Assembly (NCBI GenBank): GCA_030015575.1 | Contig: CM057337.1 | Location: 337,662,583-337,726,582 of the forward strand | Origin: Agapanthus africanus | Taxonomy: Eukaryota; Streptophyta; Magnoliopsida; Asparagales; Amaryllidaceae | Direction: 5' to 3' | DNA length: 64,000 bases | In this document: in pieces, positions 21,533 through 34,099 of the stretch | Layout: the number at the start of each line of letters is the position of its first letter | Position numbering within the stretch: the stretch's first letter is position 1 | The notes under the pieces: generated by a model | Seen by the model: only the letters and a program-made list of their open reading frames with translations | Databases searched by the model: none | Told to the model about the DNA's origin: nothing | Made by a program: the position numbers and the translations under genes

Positions 21533-22003
21533 GGGCAAAATATTATCGGGAATTTCAAGTGTTGAAATTTGCAATGAGATTGCATACCTTCTATGAGATA
21601 GTTGGATCCCGATACCCGCTGCGAGTAAGTGTTACTCCTGGGAGAGTTTTATACATTACAATTAGCCGATCAAGTAGGTGTCTAGAAAGGTGTTAACGGG
21701 GTTACGCCTCTGGGAAAACGAGGTTTACATTAATTAGGTTCGTGCGAAAGCACGGGGGACCTCCCTCAAAGTACCGACACTGGCCTGGCTGAAAGATTGG
21801 CGAACTTGTAGTGTGTAATTAATCCCGGCTAGTCTTTCCTTTTAGGGTTTGAAGGAAGATTTGATAAAAAGCAGTGGGAGCCATCCTGATTAGATAAAAT
21901 AATAACCAATCTATTCTTGACAGAGCGCACGCTGAGTGTTTTCTTCTCTCTCTCTCCTGGTAGCGACCATATCACGCCTTAATCAAGATAATAATACGGA
22001 TAT

Positions 22004-22420
22004 TTGACCGAACCCGCTTGTTATACTGAGCTGGGGAACGTTGGTCCCGCTCCAACTTATAATTGTTATAAGACAGAGCAGGAATTTGGGGAATACCAGA
22101 TTTCCCGTGCCGCCCAAACGAAGAGAGTGCATGCTGATGCATTATCTTCGGGTGTGTTCGTTATACAGAACTGTTTCTCAGTATCCTTTACGTCCTGGGT
22201 ATATGATACCGGATCAGGATCCCACATATGTAATCTGTTACATAGGGCTACAGAAAGGTAGAGAACTGAGAACGGGTGATAAGTTTCATGAGGCAGAAAA
22301 CGGGGCAAGTGTTGCAGCCAAGTCTGTTGGTCACTGTCACCCTGTATTACCGATACATTGATTATGAACGAATGTTGTTAGATATCGAACCTGATATACA
22401 AAATCATATCTGTCTCTTTA
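22004..22420 (+). pseudogene. C1 Copia protease remnant
   Basis: An 85-codon frame from 22004 ends at 22261. It contains SWVYDTGSGSHICN, the Copia aspartic-protease active site (D-T-G at 22205-22213, family form WVLDTGSGSHIC). A stop follows shortly after and later parts (NGASVAAKSVGHCH) lie in another frame. The zinc-knuckle Gag that normally precedes is absent, so this is the left edge of recognisable coding. The minus-strand C1 and C2 copies show the same structure with scattered substitutions. Confidence 0.8.
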
Positions 22421-22559
22421 TTAGTAAAGAAAGGATATAATTCTGTATTGTTGGATAATGTTTTGAACATTTCCTATATCAAAAGTTGATCGGTTCAGGC
22501 ACGTTATCTAAAAGCGTTGATGTTCTAAATCAAACTACAGTTCTTAGTATATGGAACAC

Positions 22560-23290
22560 ACACAAGAGGAAGAGTTCAGAAATGAACGAATCCTTCTTGA
22601 GGTATTGTAGACTAGGTCAGATCAATGTGACCCGACTAGCTAGAGTTACATAAAGATGCATATTTAAATCAGTTTGAATTTACATCTTGTGAAACTCGCC
22701 AGTCATGTCACAAAGAAAAGATGACCACAGCTCTGTTTATTGGAAACAGAGAAAGAGTTAATAAACTCTTGGGATGATACATGTTGATGTATGTAGGTCC
22801 CCTGTCTACACATGCCAAGACCGGTTCTTTATACTTCATTATATTCTCTGATAATCTCTCAAGATTCAGTCATATGTTCCTGTTGAAACATGAGTCCGAA
22901 CCTTTTGAGATATTCACAGAATATAAGTTGGAAGTAGAGAACCTAATACGGGTATAAGTATTATGTCCTTTGATGAGATCAAGGAGGAGAATACTTGAGC
23001 ACGGAATTCCTGGACTATTCTAATGGAGAATGAGATTCTCTCTCAGCATTACTCCTCCGTATACACCATAGCACGTTGGTATATCGGGGCGGAGCAATAA
23101 CACCCTATGAGATAAGGTGTGCTCTATGATGAGTACTACTGAGTTACCTATTTCCTTTTGGGAGTTATGCACTTGAGAAGCTGCATACCCGAATAGGATT
23201 CGAATCAAATCAGTTGCCTACCACTTCATATATGATATGGAAAGGGAAGAGCCCATATCTTAAGTTAGTTAAGATTTGGGGTTGCCCGGC
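22560..23290 (+). pseudogene. C1 Copia integrase remnant
   Basis: Pieces in order: FLRYCRLGQINVTRLARV (pre-integrase region; family LWHCRLGHINETRL), MTTALFIGNRERV, MLMYVGPLSTHAKTGSFYF (family HSDVCGPFSTMARGGFSYF, with the first catalytic Asp region altered), HESEPFEIFTEYKLEVEN, then YMIWKGKSPYLKLVKIWGC and AYVKK-like sequence. Stops and frame changes interrupt all of it. The order integrase before RT is diagnostic of Ty1/copia. Confidence 0.8.
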
Positions 23291-23329
23291 CTATGTCTAA
23301 AAACAGAATCCGGACAAGCTCGAGGCAAG

Positions 23330-24180
23330 GACTGTAATGTAGAACTGGAAAGGTTCCAGCTATACAAACTACAGCTGATGATTTGATAGAACCAAAGTAT
23401 TCAGTAGATACCAACGAACCTCAGCCTCTCCGCCGATCTAGTAGGGTTCCTCACCCACCTGAGAGATACTTCGGTTTCTCTATGACAGTGGGAGCGAGGA
23501 TTACATCATGAGATGATGACCCAACTAGTTTCGAGCAGGCCATCAGGAGTAAGACTCTGTAAGAATGGCTGGATGCTTAGTGATCTGAGATGGAATCCTT
23601 ATACACCAACAAAGTATGGACTTTGGTTGCTATATCTGAAGGGTTAAATCCCCATCAGAAGCAAGTATATCTTGAGAAGATTACTTGGTGTAGATGGAAA
23701 AGTTGAGACTTTCAAAGCTAGACTTGTTAAAGCTTTTCGTCATCGACCAGGCATGGATAATGATGAAACCTTTTTCAAGTAGCTATGCTTAAGTCCATCC
23801 AGATCCTACTTGCCACGGCTTCATACCATGACTGCGATATCTGGTGGTTGGGTGTCTTGACTGCTTTTCTAAATGATGATTTAGAAGAGAGTGTCTATAA
23901 GTACACAGCCAGAGGGCTTCGTAGACAGTGGGAGCAGCGGAAACGTGTGCAAGATGCTTTATAGGATAAAGCAGGCATCGCGGAGTTGGAACGTCTGTTT
24001 TGATGAAGTAGTCAAAGAGTTTGACATCATCAAAATGGTAGATGAACCTTGTATAAACAAAAAGGTAGTAGGGAGTATGGTGACGATCCTCGTAGAGTAC
24101 GTGGATGACATACTCTTGATAGGGAAGGAGTTTCCTATGCTATGCTCGATCAATCTCCGCTTATCACAATGATTCTCCAC
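23330..24180 (+). pseudogene. C1 Copia reverse transcriptase remnant
   Basis: LRRSSRVPHPPERYFGFSM opens the region, followed by EWLDA, SEMESLYTNKVWTLVAI, VLTAFLNDDLEESVY and IKQASRSWNVCFDEVVKEF. The catalytic Y-V-D-D at 24098-24109 is kept (EYVDDILLIGKEFPML). Stops such as the TGA before DDDPTSFE, the TAA before EWLDA and the TAG after it are shared with the C2 element, which sits at another insertion site. In C2 the motif has become Y-V-D-H. The enzyme cannot be made from this copy. Confidence 0.85.
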
Positions 24181-24289
24181 TTAGGATCAAAGTGATACCT
24201 ACTAAATCCTGGATTTTGGATCTATGAGATAGATCTAAATGGATGTTAGGATACTTACTAGATGTAGTGAGATGGTGTCAATCGATCCT

Positions 24290-24753
24290 GAGGAGAATCA
24301 CTGGAAGTGTTCCAGGGTGATAAAGACGACTGAGTGTCAGTCGCAGGCATTGTCTTTACCCTCAGTAGAGGGACGGTATGTTGGAAGAGTTCCAAACTAG
24401 ATACCGTGACATACTAGACGATAAAGGCTGGATACATCGCTACTTAAGATGCTACCAAAGAGGCTGTTTGGATGTATAATGGTTCATGAGATGAACTATG
24501 TTCCTCCCATTGTGTGACAATGGAGTTGTGGCTTATGCCTAGGAACGCCGGTCCCATCAGTGATCCAGACATATTCTAAGGCAGCATCGCCTGATCATGG
24601 AGATGATTGATCTCCAGGGTGATCGAGGTTTGGAGAGTAGACTCAGAGGACAACACAGCGGATCCACTCACAAAGGCCTGTTCCGAGAGAGAGACTTTTA
24701 TGGGATGGTTGAGTATGAGATACTTCAAACCACTGCTACAAATGGCCCTAGTG
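24290..24753 (+). pseudogene. C1 Copia RNase H remnant
   Basis: VFTLSRGTVCWKSSKLDTV and DATKEAVW mark the central RNase H. VIEVWRVDSEDNTADPLTKA marks the family's C-terminal signature (family form ERVDSEDNTADPLTKAL). Between RT and this part, the segment with SMEESKRG and YASAVGSIMYAMLCTRPD seen at 45380-45825 is missing, so a deletion of several hundred bases is present in this lineage. Confidence 0.8.
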
Positions 24754-24755
24754 CA

Positions 24756-24765
24756 AGTGGGAGAT
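24756..24765 (+). promoter_or_regulatory. C1 polypurine tract
   Basis: AGTGGGAGAT directly precedes TGTTAG of the 3' LTR. Confidence 0.9.
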
Positions 24766-26994
24766 TGTTAGTTATATGTATGCCCTAGAGGCCATTACTA
24801 TACATAGGATGTATATTGTAGTGGATGCTGGGACATATATAGGGAGGACTTTCTTGCTCGACATGATAGTATGCTATCTGGTTGCTCTTTACCTTAACGT
24901 GTATACTGATTGTCTCTCTGTTACATGTTGGTAAAGCCCTTAGGATATGTACTTGACTACCTGGACTATGATGCGGATCATACTAGTGGGGACATGGTAG
25001 TCTATAAGTACATCCTTCACAGTCCCTAGTCGAGGGTGTATCGAGACGGGGCATCGATATACCAGAGTAGACTAGCGTATACCTTCTCGACCCATACAGA
25101 TGGGCGATGGATGATCCCATATCCATCGGTGTTTGACATCAGAGATGATATACGGGTGCTCAGTAGAGACTGGGTACACTAGACGGACTCGCCGAGAACT
25201 CCCAGATGGTATTATACCTCACGTCAGATGGCAGTTCTCTGGTGACACTGGTACAGAGTAGTCTGTTGACCCGAGATCGTCATAGAGTCTTGTGTGGTTC
25301 CCACTGTACTTTGATTTCCATCTTACCACGTCCAAGAGGGCGTGCAAAACGGTGGTTTTTGGGTACAGTCCCGAGTCACATGGAGGCAATGAGCGATAGG
25401 AGGGGATTCGTCTCTCCCGGTATATGGGGGTTGATGTTGCGCTGTGTTCGATTGGCTATAACAGGAAATCCCTGGCCAGGGTTGCTGAGATTTACTGGTA
25501 AGTGTTACCAGTAGTTTCTCGAACAGTTATAGACCTCATATCGACACGACTTATTGAGCTATTGGGGTCTGACGTTTACCACCCCTAGGCGAGATATGCG
25601 ACATATCAGACGATCAGACCGGACTGTACGGTAGTGTTACTGGTCGGATTCACTGGAGTGTGAGCGGGCTTGCTCGTCGATCTTCAGATCGCTCAATACC
25701 CGGGTGGCCGTTACGTTTAGCAGACCGCTTGCGGCTTGTGGATGTTTGATATGATCATCATCCGCTGCCGGCGTATTGACGAGTCTTTAGAGTCCTACAC
25801 AGAGGTTTCCTGGTTCAAGCGAAACGAAATAGGAGCGCATATGAGATATGTGCGGGACCGAGAATAATGCGTGTATGTGATACCGTATTCTATTCTCGCG
25901 ATAAATATATCGAATGGTTGTATGCGATATAACCTAGTTATCGATTCAAGCGTTGATTCGATAAGCCGATATATTAGATACCAGTCGGTTATGTGCGCAT
26001 GACCGGATCATTGAATCAAGTGTTGATTTAATGATTTAATGCATATTTATATATTTGATATATTGCTTTGCATCAACTAGTATCGGTTTACTTAAGATGG
26101 ATTTTCTCGCTCGGGTGTGCACATTACATATGCGATATGATTTTGTGCACTTGATTGTATCATGTTTGATGATACAAGTTTACTTGGTTAAAGTGCAAAG
26201 AATAAACCATGGTTAAAAGAATGGTTAGGGTTTTATTTTCCATTACTTATTTATTCATTTATTTATTTGTTTATTCACTTTGGAAAATAAAAAGAAAAGA
26301 GAAAAGAATGGTTGCTAGATTTGGACTTTAGTTGAAGCTTCATGAAGCTTTGTTCAAGTCAACCATCCTTATCTCATCCTTAACCCTAACCATTCCCACT
26401 AACCATGATTCATTCTCTACACTTAACTCTAGTTAGAATTATGATAAGAATTCATTTTCTTTTCTTTTTCTATTAACTTATCATAATATCTTTCTTCTTC
26501 TTCTTCATTCTTCAAGTGAAGAAAAGCAAAGTCCATCAATGGTGATTGTTGGATATGAGTGAGAAATCCAATTCTAAAGTTAACCCAATTCCTATTTCTT
26601 CATCCTCTACCTCTTGCCAAGTAGTAAAGTGTGTTTCCTTCACAAGATTTTAGGGTTTGGTGAAGGTGGAGCTTGATTCATCGATGCCTCGACGTAGATC
26701 ATCTTCGGCATGGACATCGACGACCTAGCTTGCCCATTCTCCGACGAAGCCGATCCTAGAGCCCAGATTCGATTTGGACAGTGGAGAGGACCTCGTTGCG
26801 GAGCTATGGAGGTGGAGCACCGGATCTACAAAGGTTGTATTTCCGTATTTTATATAGTTAACTGTTAACTAGTTCTTGTTCGCCTAGACATCTAGCAAAC
26901 GATCCGTACTTTAGGGTTTGTAGGCACCATAATTTTTGAAATTGCCATGGTTGATGGCTTGGGTGACCTCACTAGAGTGCCTAGGAACCCTGCA
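24766..26994 (+). mobile_element. C1 Copia 3' LTR (2,229 bp)
   Basis: Same length and almost the same sequence as 16587-18815. The dyad train is at 25835-26035. The right flank resumes the outer Copia LTR. Confidence 0.95.
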
Positions 26995-28295
26995 GACTTA
27001 TCGAGCTACTGGGGTCTGACGTTTACCACCCCTAGGCAAGATATGCGGCATATCAGACGATCAGACCGGACTGTACGGTAAGTGTTACTGATTGGATTCA
27101 CAGGAGTGTGAGCGGGGTTGCTCGTTGATCTTCTGATCATTCAATACCCGGGTGTCCGTTACGTTTAGCAGACCGCTTGCGGCTTGTGGGTGTTTGATAT
27201 GATCATCACCTGCTGCCGGCGTATTGTCGAGTCTTTAGAGTCCTACACAGAGGTTTCCTGGCTCAAGCGAAACGAAATAGGAGCACGTATGAGATATGTG
27301 CGGGACCGAGAATAATACCAGTATGTGATACTGAATTCTATTCTCGCGATTTGTATCATCGGACGGTTATATAGGATATAGCCAGGTTACCGAATCAAAT
27401 GTTGTTCGATATATTGATACACTTGATATTAGTCGGTTATATGCAGTATGACCGGATCATTAAATCAAGTGTTGATTTAATGATTTAATGTATAATTATA
27501 TATTTGATATATTACTTTACATTAACTAGTATTTGTTCACTTAAGATGATTTTCTCACTTGAATGTGCACATTGTATATATGATATATGTTTGTGCACTA
27601 GTTTGTATCATGTTTGATGATGCATGCAAACTTGGGTGTGTGTATGCTATACACCATGTTTAGTTAATGGTTAGGGTTTCATTTGCCTTATTTATTTATT
27701 TTATTTATTTACTTTTGGAAAAAATAAAATGGTGGTTATCTTTGTTTTATGCAAGAAGCTTCATGATGCTTCATGCATCTTTGAAAAAGTCTACCATTTT
27801 GTTTTATCCTTAACCCTAACCATTTATCTAAACCCTAGTTTATTCTCTACATAAGTTACACTCACCCATGGTTGCTAAATGATAAGAATCACTTGGATTT
27901 TCTTTTTGAAATAATTCTTTTTCTTTCTTCTTCTTCTTCTTTATGAAGAAAAGAAAAGCTTGCTAGAAAATTCTAAGTGATGAAATCAAGTGAGAAATCC
28001 AAATCCAAAGTGAACCCACTTTCTATTTCTTCATCCTCTACCACTTGCCATGTTGTATGGGGTGTTTTCTTCAAAAGTTTCATGACCTAGTGAAGATGGA
28101 GATCGAGTTAGAGTCGCCTCGACGTAAATCATCTTCGGCATCGAAGTCAACGATCTAGCCCGATCATTTCTCCGACGAAACCATCGCTAGAGTCCGGGAT
28201 TCCGATGATCGCAGCGGAGGGACATCATCACGGAGCTTTATAAGTGGAGGACCGGATCTACAAAGGTTGTAATCCCTTTCACTTATTAGCAAAGT
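26995..28295 (+). mobile_element. Outer Copia LTR, right fragment
   Basis: It continues 16240-16586 after the C1 insertion: the text CATATCGACATGAC | GACTTATCGAG matches the C1 LTR around 17350-17375. The dyad train at 27283-27483 is partly decayed and a C-rich/T-rich leader follows. It breaks off at 28295 inside the conserved GGATCTACAAAGGTTGTA region where the GB element begins. Its overall difference from C1 and C2 marks it as the oldest Copia LTR here. Confidence 0.85.
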
Positions 28296-29252
28296 TGTCA
28301 CGACCCGAAAGTACGGAACGTGACCGGCACATAGATTACAAAACATCTAGAGGAGCAACATAACCTAAGTAAGCCGAAGCCCAGAAATCTAAACTATAAA
28401 AAGAAGAAGAAGTAAAAGAAAACATGAAGAAAACAAGTTTAAAAGCATCAGCAAATTTTCCCAAAAATTTCGGCAGAGTCTCCTCTGTAAAAACTGGCCC
28501 CAACCGGGTACAAATAAGAATAAAAACATACAAACAATAAAAAGCATCCCCAAACGGGAGCTAGGTCAACGCCAACAGGCGGAAACAACCACACCAATGC
28601 ACAATAATATACAACGCCAAAGGGCGAGGCTCAAAACTTAAAAGAAAACAAAACCACCAGATATCATAATAATACAAGCGCGACTCTAAAGGTCGAAACA
28701 AATAAATGGTTCAGTAATCTATCAAGTAATACAAGTTTGGTTGATGGAGCTTTCTAAATACAAATGAAATAATAAAAATACAACGGCGGTCCAGATACAA
28801 ATGAACCAGCCTACCGTGCAAATCACCCGGAAAGAAATCATGTGCCAGCAATCTGCCAAGGAACCATGTACATCAACCTGTAATAAAATTTGGCACAACG
28901 GGGGTGAGTTGCCAACTCGTAAGTACAAGTAATCTACGAAAAAAAATCGAATGCACGACGCTATCCTAGGTCATAATATTACACTACTAAATCCCAATCA
29001 TCTAGTAATGGCAGGGTAATACTACGTGTAAATGCAAATACTCCGTGCTCGTATCAGTGCCTCATATAGTACTATGCCATATGAATGAGTATGCATGCAC
29101 CATGAATGTAACATAACCAATCCTGAAATCTAGATATATCTGTATAAGAAATCTTTAGCTTTTATCATAGTAAAATGTGTATAGAAATCTGAAATAGCAA
29201 CAATAAAATCCATGGAAATCCGTGTCAAGCATCGACACAAAACATGTAAATC

Positions 29253-30600
29253 TCAAGTCTCAATACCTCATAATCTCAATGTCTCATAGTCTCAATATCT
29301 CGGGCTCCGTCAGTCCGTTTCGGCCCATATCATCAAATCTCACGACAACGGTCGGTATCCTCCGGATATCCGCTGCGCCAGACATCACCGGTAGGTAGCC
29401 TTCCCCTGCCAGGCTCATCGTCTACAACTCGATCTTCTTTCCCCGGAGTACCATACCGGGCCCACCATGTACCCAAGACGGTTCATCCACTCCTCGAATC
29501 GGGTCTCGAAATCCAACAGAAAACATGAAATCTCATGGTGGACGACACATACATCATGAGAAAACCGTATCTTATGTTTTAAAAAGAGAGGAGGAGAGAG
29601 AGAGAAGTTTTTATATATTCTTGCGGTTTTCCTCAAAAATCCACAAATCTCATAGAAATCCAAAATCCCAAAATCATGAGTAAGTATATGATAAGTGTCG
29701 GCATATGCCCCATAATACTGCATGATAACATGAAAATGAGAATGCATGAAATGTCTAAGTAATAAATACCATGTCTATACTAACACCAGAGAGTAATCAC
29801 AATGTTATATCGATCTAACTGTTAGCTGATTCTATCAATAAAAGATAATATGATCTAAAGTGTACGTGGCATAGCAATTACCGATGATGATGTGTGTGAG
29901 CCGGTAAATAAGTGTTCGTGGAATATGCGCATCATCGGTAATGGTGCTGGTGTCCTAACAGGCAGAGTTTTATACTGATATTGAAACATATGTATGAACA
30001 TGCAACATTATGATTACGGTATGAATGTAAAAACGGATGTGAATAACCACTCCTCTGCGATATACAAGTACAACTACCACTATATGACTCGAACCTAAAC
30101 TAGTGTCCATCTAACCTCCTAAGGAACTAAACCTAAGAAACTAGTCAATAAGAAACAAGAGTCCACCTAAGGTCTGAATCCATATCTCTAATAGTCGGCG
30201 ATCCAGCCTCAATAGCGTCACGTACGTAATACGGCATCCTCGAATCAAGAGTGTGGATCAATCATCATATCTATGCCTCGTACGGTAAAATCCATCGTAC
30301 GGTAAAATCCATCGTACGGCATCCCAATATCGGGGTACGGGTCAAGTATCACCTACGCGTCTCATCATTCGTATAACATCATCATCAACACATGTGAAGA
30401 TCAAGGTGCTATACTGTAATCGCATACATCAATCATATATCATTGCCAGCATAAATATACATCGTTAATTATCCTCAGAAATGTCATGTCACATATATCA
30501 TATCTTGATCAAGTCACATATGTCAAGTCGTGATTAAGTCACATATATGTATTTATCATATCGTAATCAAGTTACACATATCTCATATCAGACTTTCAGG
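29253..30600. repeat. Short tandem repeats in GB LTR
   Basis: Three small arrays: TCTCAATGTCTCATAG-like units at 29253-29312, a 19-bp unit ACGGTAAAATCCATCGT twice at about 30279-30317, and three to four degenerate AATCAAGTCACATAT units at 30485-30600. Confidence 0.7.
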
Positions 30601-31130
30601 CATAGGTTACGGTCCGGGTTATATTTAGAGTCCCATATACTTCAATATCATCACCATCTTTTATTATTGTTCATGTATACAAATCCATTATCTCATTTTC
30701 TAATGATCCGCTAATATCATAACACGACTGTATAGCCAAGAATCACGGCATCAAGCCCAGTTATATTATTTCATTCCCGTGTATCATATCACATCCTTGT
30801 ATCACATATACTTATTGTGTATATATATATATATACCTACCCTAGTCCTATATATATACACATACACGTATACACCACATCGAGTCTCAGTGTGTGCGTG
30901 TGTGTGTATCTACCTAAAACCTACGAATCTCTTCCAAGGTATTCATCCTCTGGTATGGTCTTTCTAAATCAGTCAAGTCCAACCTAGGGTCACTACTAGG
31001 GTCCTACTCACCGAAATTCTAAGGTCACGTCTGGCTTCCTAATGACAATAAGTACTATCACTATTCTACGTTTGCGGGGATGCTAAACGCCATCCACCCG
31101 ACTTCCCCCCGTAGATATACATCTACTCAC

Positions 31131-31200
31131 CTGGTCCTTGTCTGCCGAAGACGGTGTCGCCATCCTCATCTTCATCGCCTGCAGTCCACGTGAGGGGTAC
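31131..31200 (-). other. Candidate 70-nt leader exon (GB)
   Basis: On the minus strand it is preceded by TTTGCGTATAG and followed by GTGAGTAGATG (donor at 31130). Its position between the first donor-like site (32195) and the LTR end mirrors GA 13602-13675. Confidence 0.35.
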
Positions 31201-32462
31201 CTATACGCAAACATATGTAGTATCGTAAACTGAATCACGGACAACATCAAAACGACAAACGAAACGCGCATAGGTTAAAACCTATGTCCCGCTCATGCAA
31301 AAGAACCAAATATCGCTCGATATCGGCGTACAAACGCCGATGGGTCGAGATAAATATCAACAAATAACTTATAGTTTTAAAACTCATTACTTATAATATA
31401 AAACATGATTTAATCCATCGAAACCCTAAAAATCGATCAAATCGTCCGATTTCGTAAAACCCGAAAATGCCACTTTACCGTTTTACTTCAAAACTTACTG
31501 TTTAAATGAAACTAATGGTCATGATACTCATTAAATAACCTAACCAGATTATAGAAACCATTACCATATTTTTCTCATACTAATTTGTATAAAAATAGAT
31601 TTCTAGTTTGCAATTTTATCCATTTCGACACTTTGCAAGCAAAAATTTCATAATATCACAACTAAACATGATTTTACATGAATTAACTTACTAAAATACA
31701 ATTCATGATGATAATAATATAATGAAACTATAATTTAGATTTTTACACTCATTTATTTAAGAATTTCCAAAAACTAGTTAGCAAAAATAGCAATTTTTAT
31801 CACAATTTATCAATTATCAATAAAACTAGCAACTAAATTGAGTTTTTCATTCCACCAACAAATTAATATCCTCTTTAAAACCACACTCTAGTGTTATAAA
31901 CATTAATTGAAATTTTATCTCACTAATAAATATATTATACATAAATCTAGTTTGCAAAAATTGCTTGATTTAACAATTTGAATGAACAAATTACCATTCA
32001 ACAACCATGCAAGATTTTTCCATTCTAGAATTGTTAAACTAGTTATTATAACCCTAATTAATTAATAAAAATTATAACTTGATTTTACAACCCTAACTTG
32101 AATATTGAAAAATTAAATAGAAACCACAATTAATTTTGCAATTAAGCTAGATTAATAAAGCAAACAACAACTTAATTATGTTTAGGATTTTATACCTCAA
32201 GTGATGTGGATCAACATGAAAACTTAGCCTCCCAAAGATACTAATTTTGCTCCAAGAACCAAACTAAAACGAGCAAGAATGGTGGGTAGGAATTTATATA
32301 GGAATTTGTGGGTTTTTATTTGAATTTTTGATGAAATTTTAATGGATTTTTGAACCAAGATGAAGTGGGAAATGGGGGGGCTGCCATGGTGAGGCCGGCC
32401 ACAATAAGGGAGAGAGGGAGAAAGAGAAAAGAGTGAGGAAATGTGTAGAAGGTTCACACTTT

Positions 32463-32475
32463 ATTGATATATACT
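32463..32475 (-). promoter_or_regulatory. Candidate TATA box of GB LTR
   Basis: AAGTATATATCAA on the minus strand lies about 440 bp into the LTR, upstream of a pyrimidine-rich leader containing GGCCGGCC. Confidence 0.5.
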
Positions 32476-32903
32476 TATGTCTTTTCATGCTTTATTCATT
32501 TTTCTTTTATTTCCTTTCTAAAACAACTTAAGAAAAATCTAGAAATATGGTTAAATTTTTAAATAAATTTTGCATGATACACACTAAATTCTAATATGCA
32601 ATGGTTCATTTTTACAAATTAAACCCATTCAAATTTGTAATTTACACTAATTTAGTGTATAAATAAAGCTTATGTTAATATTTAAAATAATTAATTTAAG
32701 AAAAATATTTAATTAAACTAAAAATTTATAAGTGGCTAAATAAACACCATTTACTAGTAATAACATAATTAAAATAGGTATTTTTAAATTTATAGTGAAA
32801 AATAATTACGGTTTAGTTTTACGAAAAATACGTTTTACTTTACCGAAAATCATAAAATTCACTTAAACGATTTTATTTATTTAATTATTTTTAAAACATT
32901 ACA

Positions 32904-32917
32904 ATCCTCCCCCCTTT
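32904..32917 (-). promoter_or_regulatory. GB polypurine tract
   Basis: AAAGGGGGGAGGAT on the minus strand directly precedes the LTR start TGTAATG. Confidence 0.9.
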
Positions 32918-33262
32918 AAGAAATTCAGTCCTCGAATTGAAATTAAAAATCTCCCTCCAAATACTAAAATATTTAGCAAAACACTCAAATCATCGGGGCT
33001 CCGAAATCATCAATACATAACTAAAATCAACTCCGTCAAGCATAACGCAATCATCGGAGTTATGGTAAAGATAAAATATCAAAACCCAATACGAAAACCA
33101 ACATAATATATATCAAAACTATAACTTATATATATATAGTCCGTATCGTAGCAAAATCGTCTAAACATCTTGATAAGGAAATATGCAAAAACCCCTTTTT
33201 GAAAATCGCCGTGTGATGCACGTGTCACGGCATAAGTAGCGGACGTTTATTTAAAAAAATAG

Positions 33263-33263
<1 letters not shown>

Positions 33264-33294
<31 letters not shown>
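33264..33294. repeat. (TA)n microsatellite
   Basis: About 15 uninterrupted TA units inside the GB internal region. Confidence 0.95.
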
Positions 33295-33296
<2 letters not shown>

Positions 33297-33399
33297 TTTA
33301 TTTAACATACACGTGCCGCCTGGTTACTAAATCAAATATAATGATTATGAAAACATACTGCTCAAACTGAAATCAATCCCAATCACATCATAAAAATAT

Positions 33400-33660
33400 C
33401 ATGTGCGTCCGGTGCGCACTGAAATCAAAGCCGAATACAGATACCACGAATACACACAAAAACAAACTAAGTGCAACAGGTGTGCACCAAAACATCTGTC
33501 AAGTGCAACGGGCGTGCACAACTCAATATCAGGTGCATCTAATCTGCACAAAACCCCGATTTAGTGCATCTGGTGTGCACAAAATCGCATCAAGTGTGCC
33601 AAGTGTGAGCAAGAATCTCAATCAGGTGCACATGGTGCACGAAATCATACACCGAATATC
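33400..33660. repeat. Degenerate GTGCA/TGCAC dyad array
   Basis: Six to eight units of about 33-40 bp each hold a short dyad such as GTGCAACAGGTGTGCAC, GTGCATCTGGTGTGCAC or GGTGCACATGGTGCAC, separated by AAAATC-like spacers. It resembles a protein-binding array or a slipped repeat. Confidence 0.7.
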
Positions 33661-34099
33661 AAAATCGAAATCACAGTACGAAAATGCATGGAAACTGGGT
33701 CGAAGCATATGTCGAAATCATGTGTAACCCATATGCACGAAATCAAATCAAAATCTCAAAATATATTAAAACCAAATCAAGTGCACTGGGTATGTACAAA
33801 ACAATATCAATACAGCCGATATATGAAACATGCATAGAATATAATGAAAGTACACATAAGAAATACCAATCACAGAACAAAATACTCAAAATACCAAAAT
33901 CCAACAACAGAAATATGAAATTCAAATCACCAAAGCACAATCGTAAACACTATCGTCAATGTGCGCCTCTTTCATCTGATGTCGATTGCTTTGAACTCTT
34001 CTCTTCGTAGCTGTGCTGACTGTGTTACCAACGGTAATACTCAAATCTAGAGTCTCCCACGTAGTCGATCCCTTCACCTGATATCCGTACTACATTAAA

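Larger units (their letters stand above)
18829..22003 (+). other. C1 structured leader in place of gag
   Basis: About 3.2 kb separate the PBS from the first recognisable pol sequence, and no Gag motif or long open frame was found. The stretch holds a GC hairpin (18976-19101), a segment at about 19320-19600 related to the GB internal region, a dense GC-rich part at 19740-19960, two copies of AGGCATGCGATGTCT (about 20019 and 20052), a compound hairpin (20426-20485), two 90-bp repeats and three motif hairpins (21316-21532). A T-rich run follows at about 21942-21958. C2 has the same layout at about 85-90% similarity by eye. It may be a packaging or translation-control leader; the small open frames in it are not supported. 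Confidence 0.7.
13924..26994 (+). repeat. Left arm of 13-kb inverted repeat
   Basis: The reverse complement occurs at 45826-58906. From 14012 to about 21.9 kb the positions pair with a constant coordinate sum of 72829, so there are no net indels over 8 kb and only scattered substitutions. Beyond about 21.85 kb differences become frequent. The arm covers the end of the GA LTR, a piece of outer Copia LTR and the whole C1 element. Confidence 0.95.
28296..32903 (-). mobile_element. GB gypsy 3' LTR (4,608 bp)
   Basis: On the minus strand it starts TGTAATGT at 32903 after a purine tract and ends CTTTCGGGTCGTGACA at 28296. Its last 750 bp also form the right part of 34776-35502 and of 1511-2276. 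It shares with GA the LTR end, the GGTACATGGTGGGCCCGG block, the GGCCGGCC leader and the splice-like signals, but otherwise differs. No convincing gene was found in its 4.6 kb. Confidence 0.85.

Noticed and set aside
33401-34010. Two 108-codon frames
   Set aside because: They follow from the dyad repeats and A-rich sequence; codon pattern and repeats argue against protein coding.
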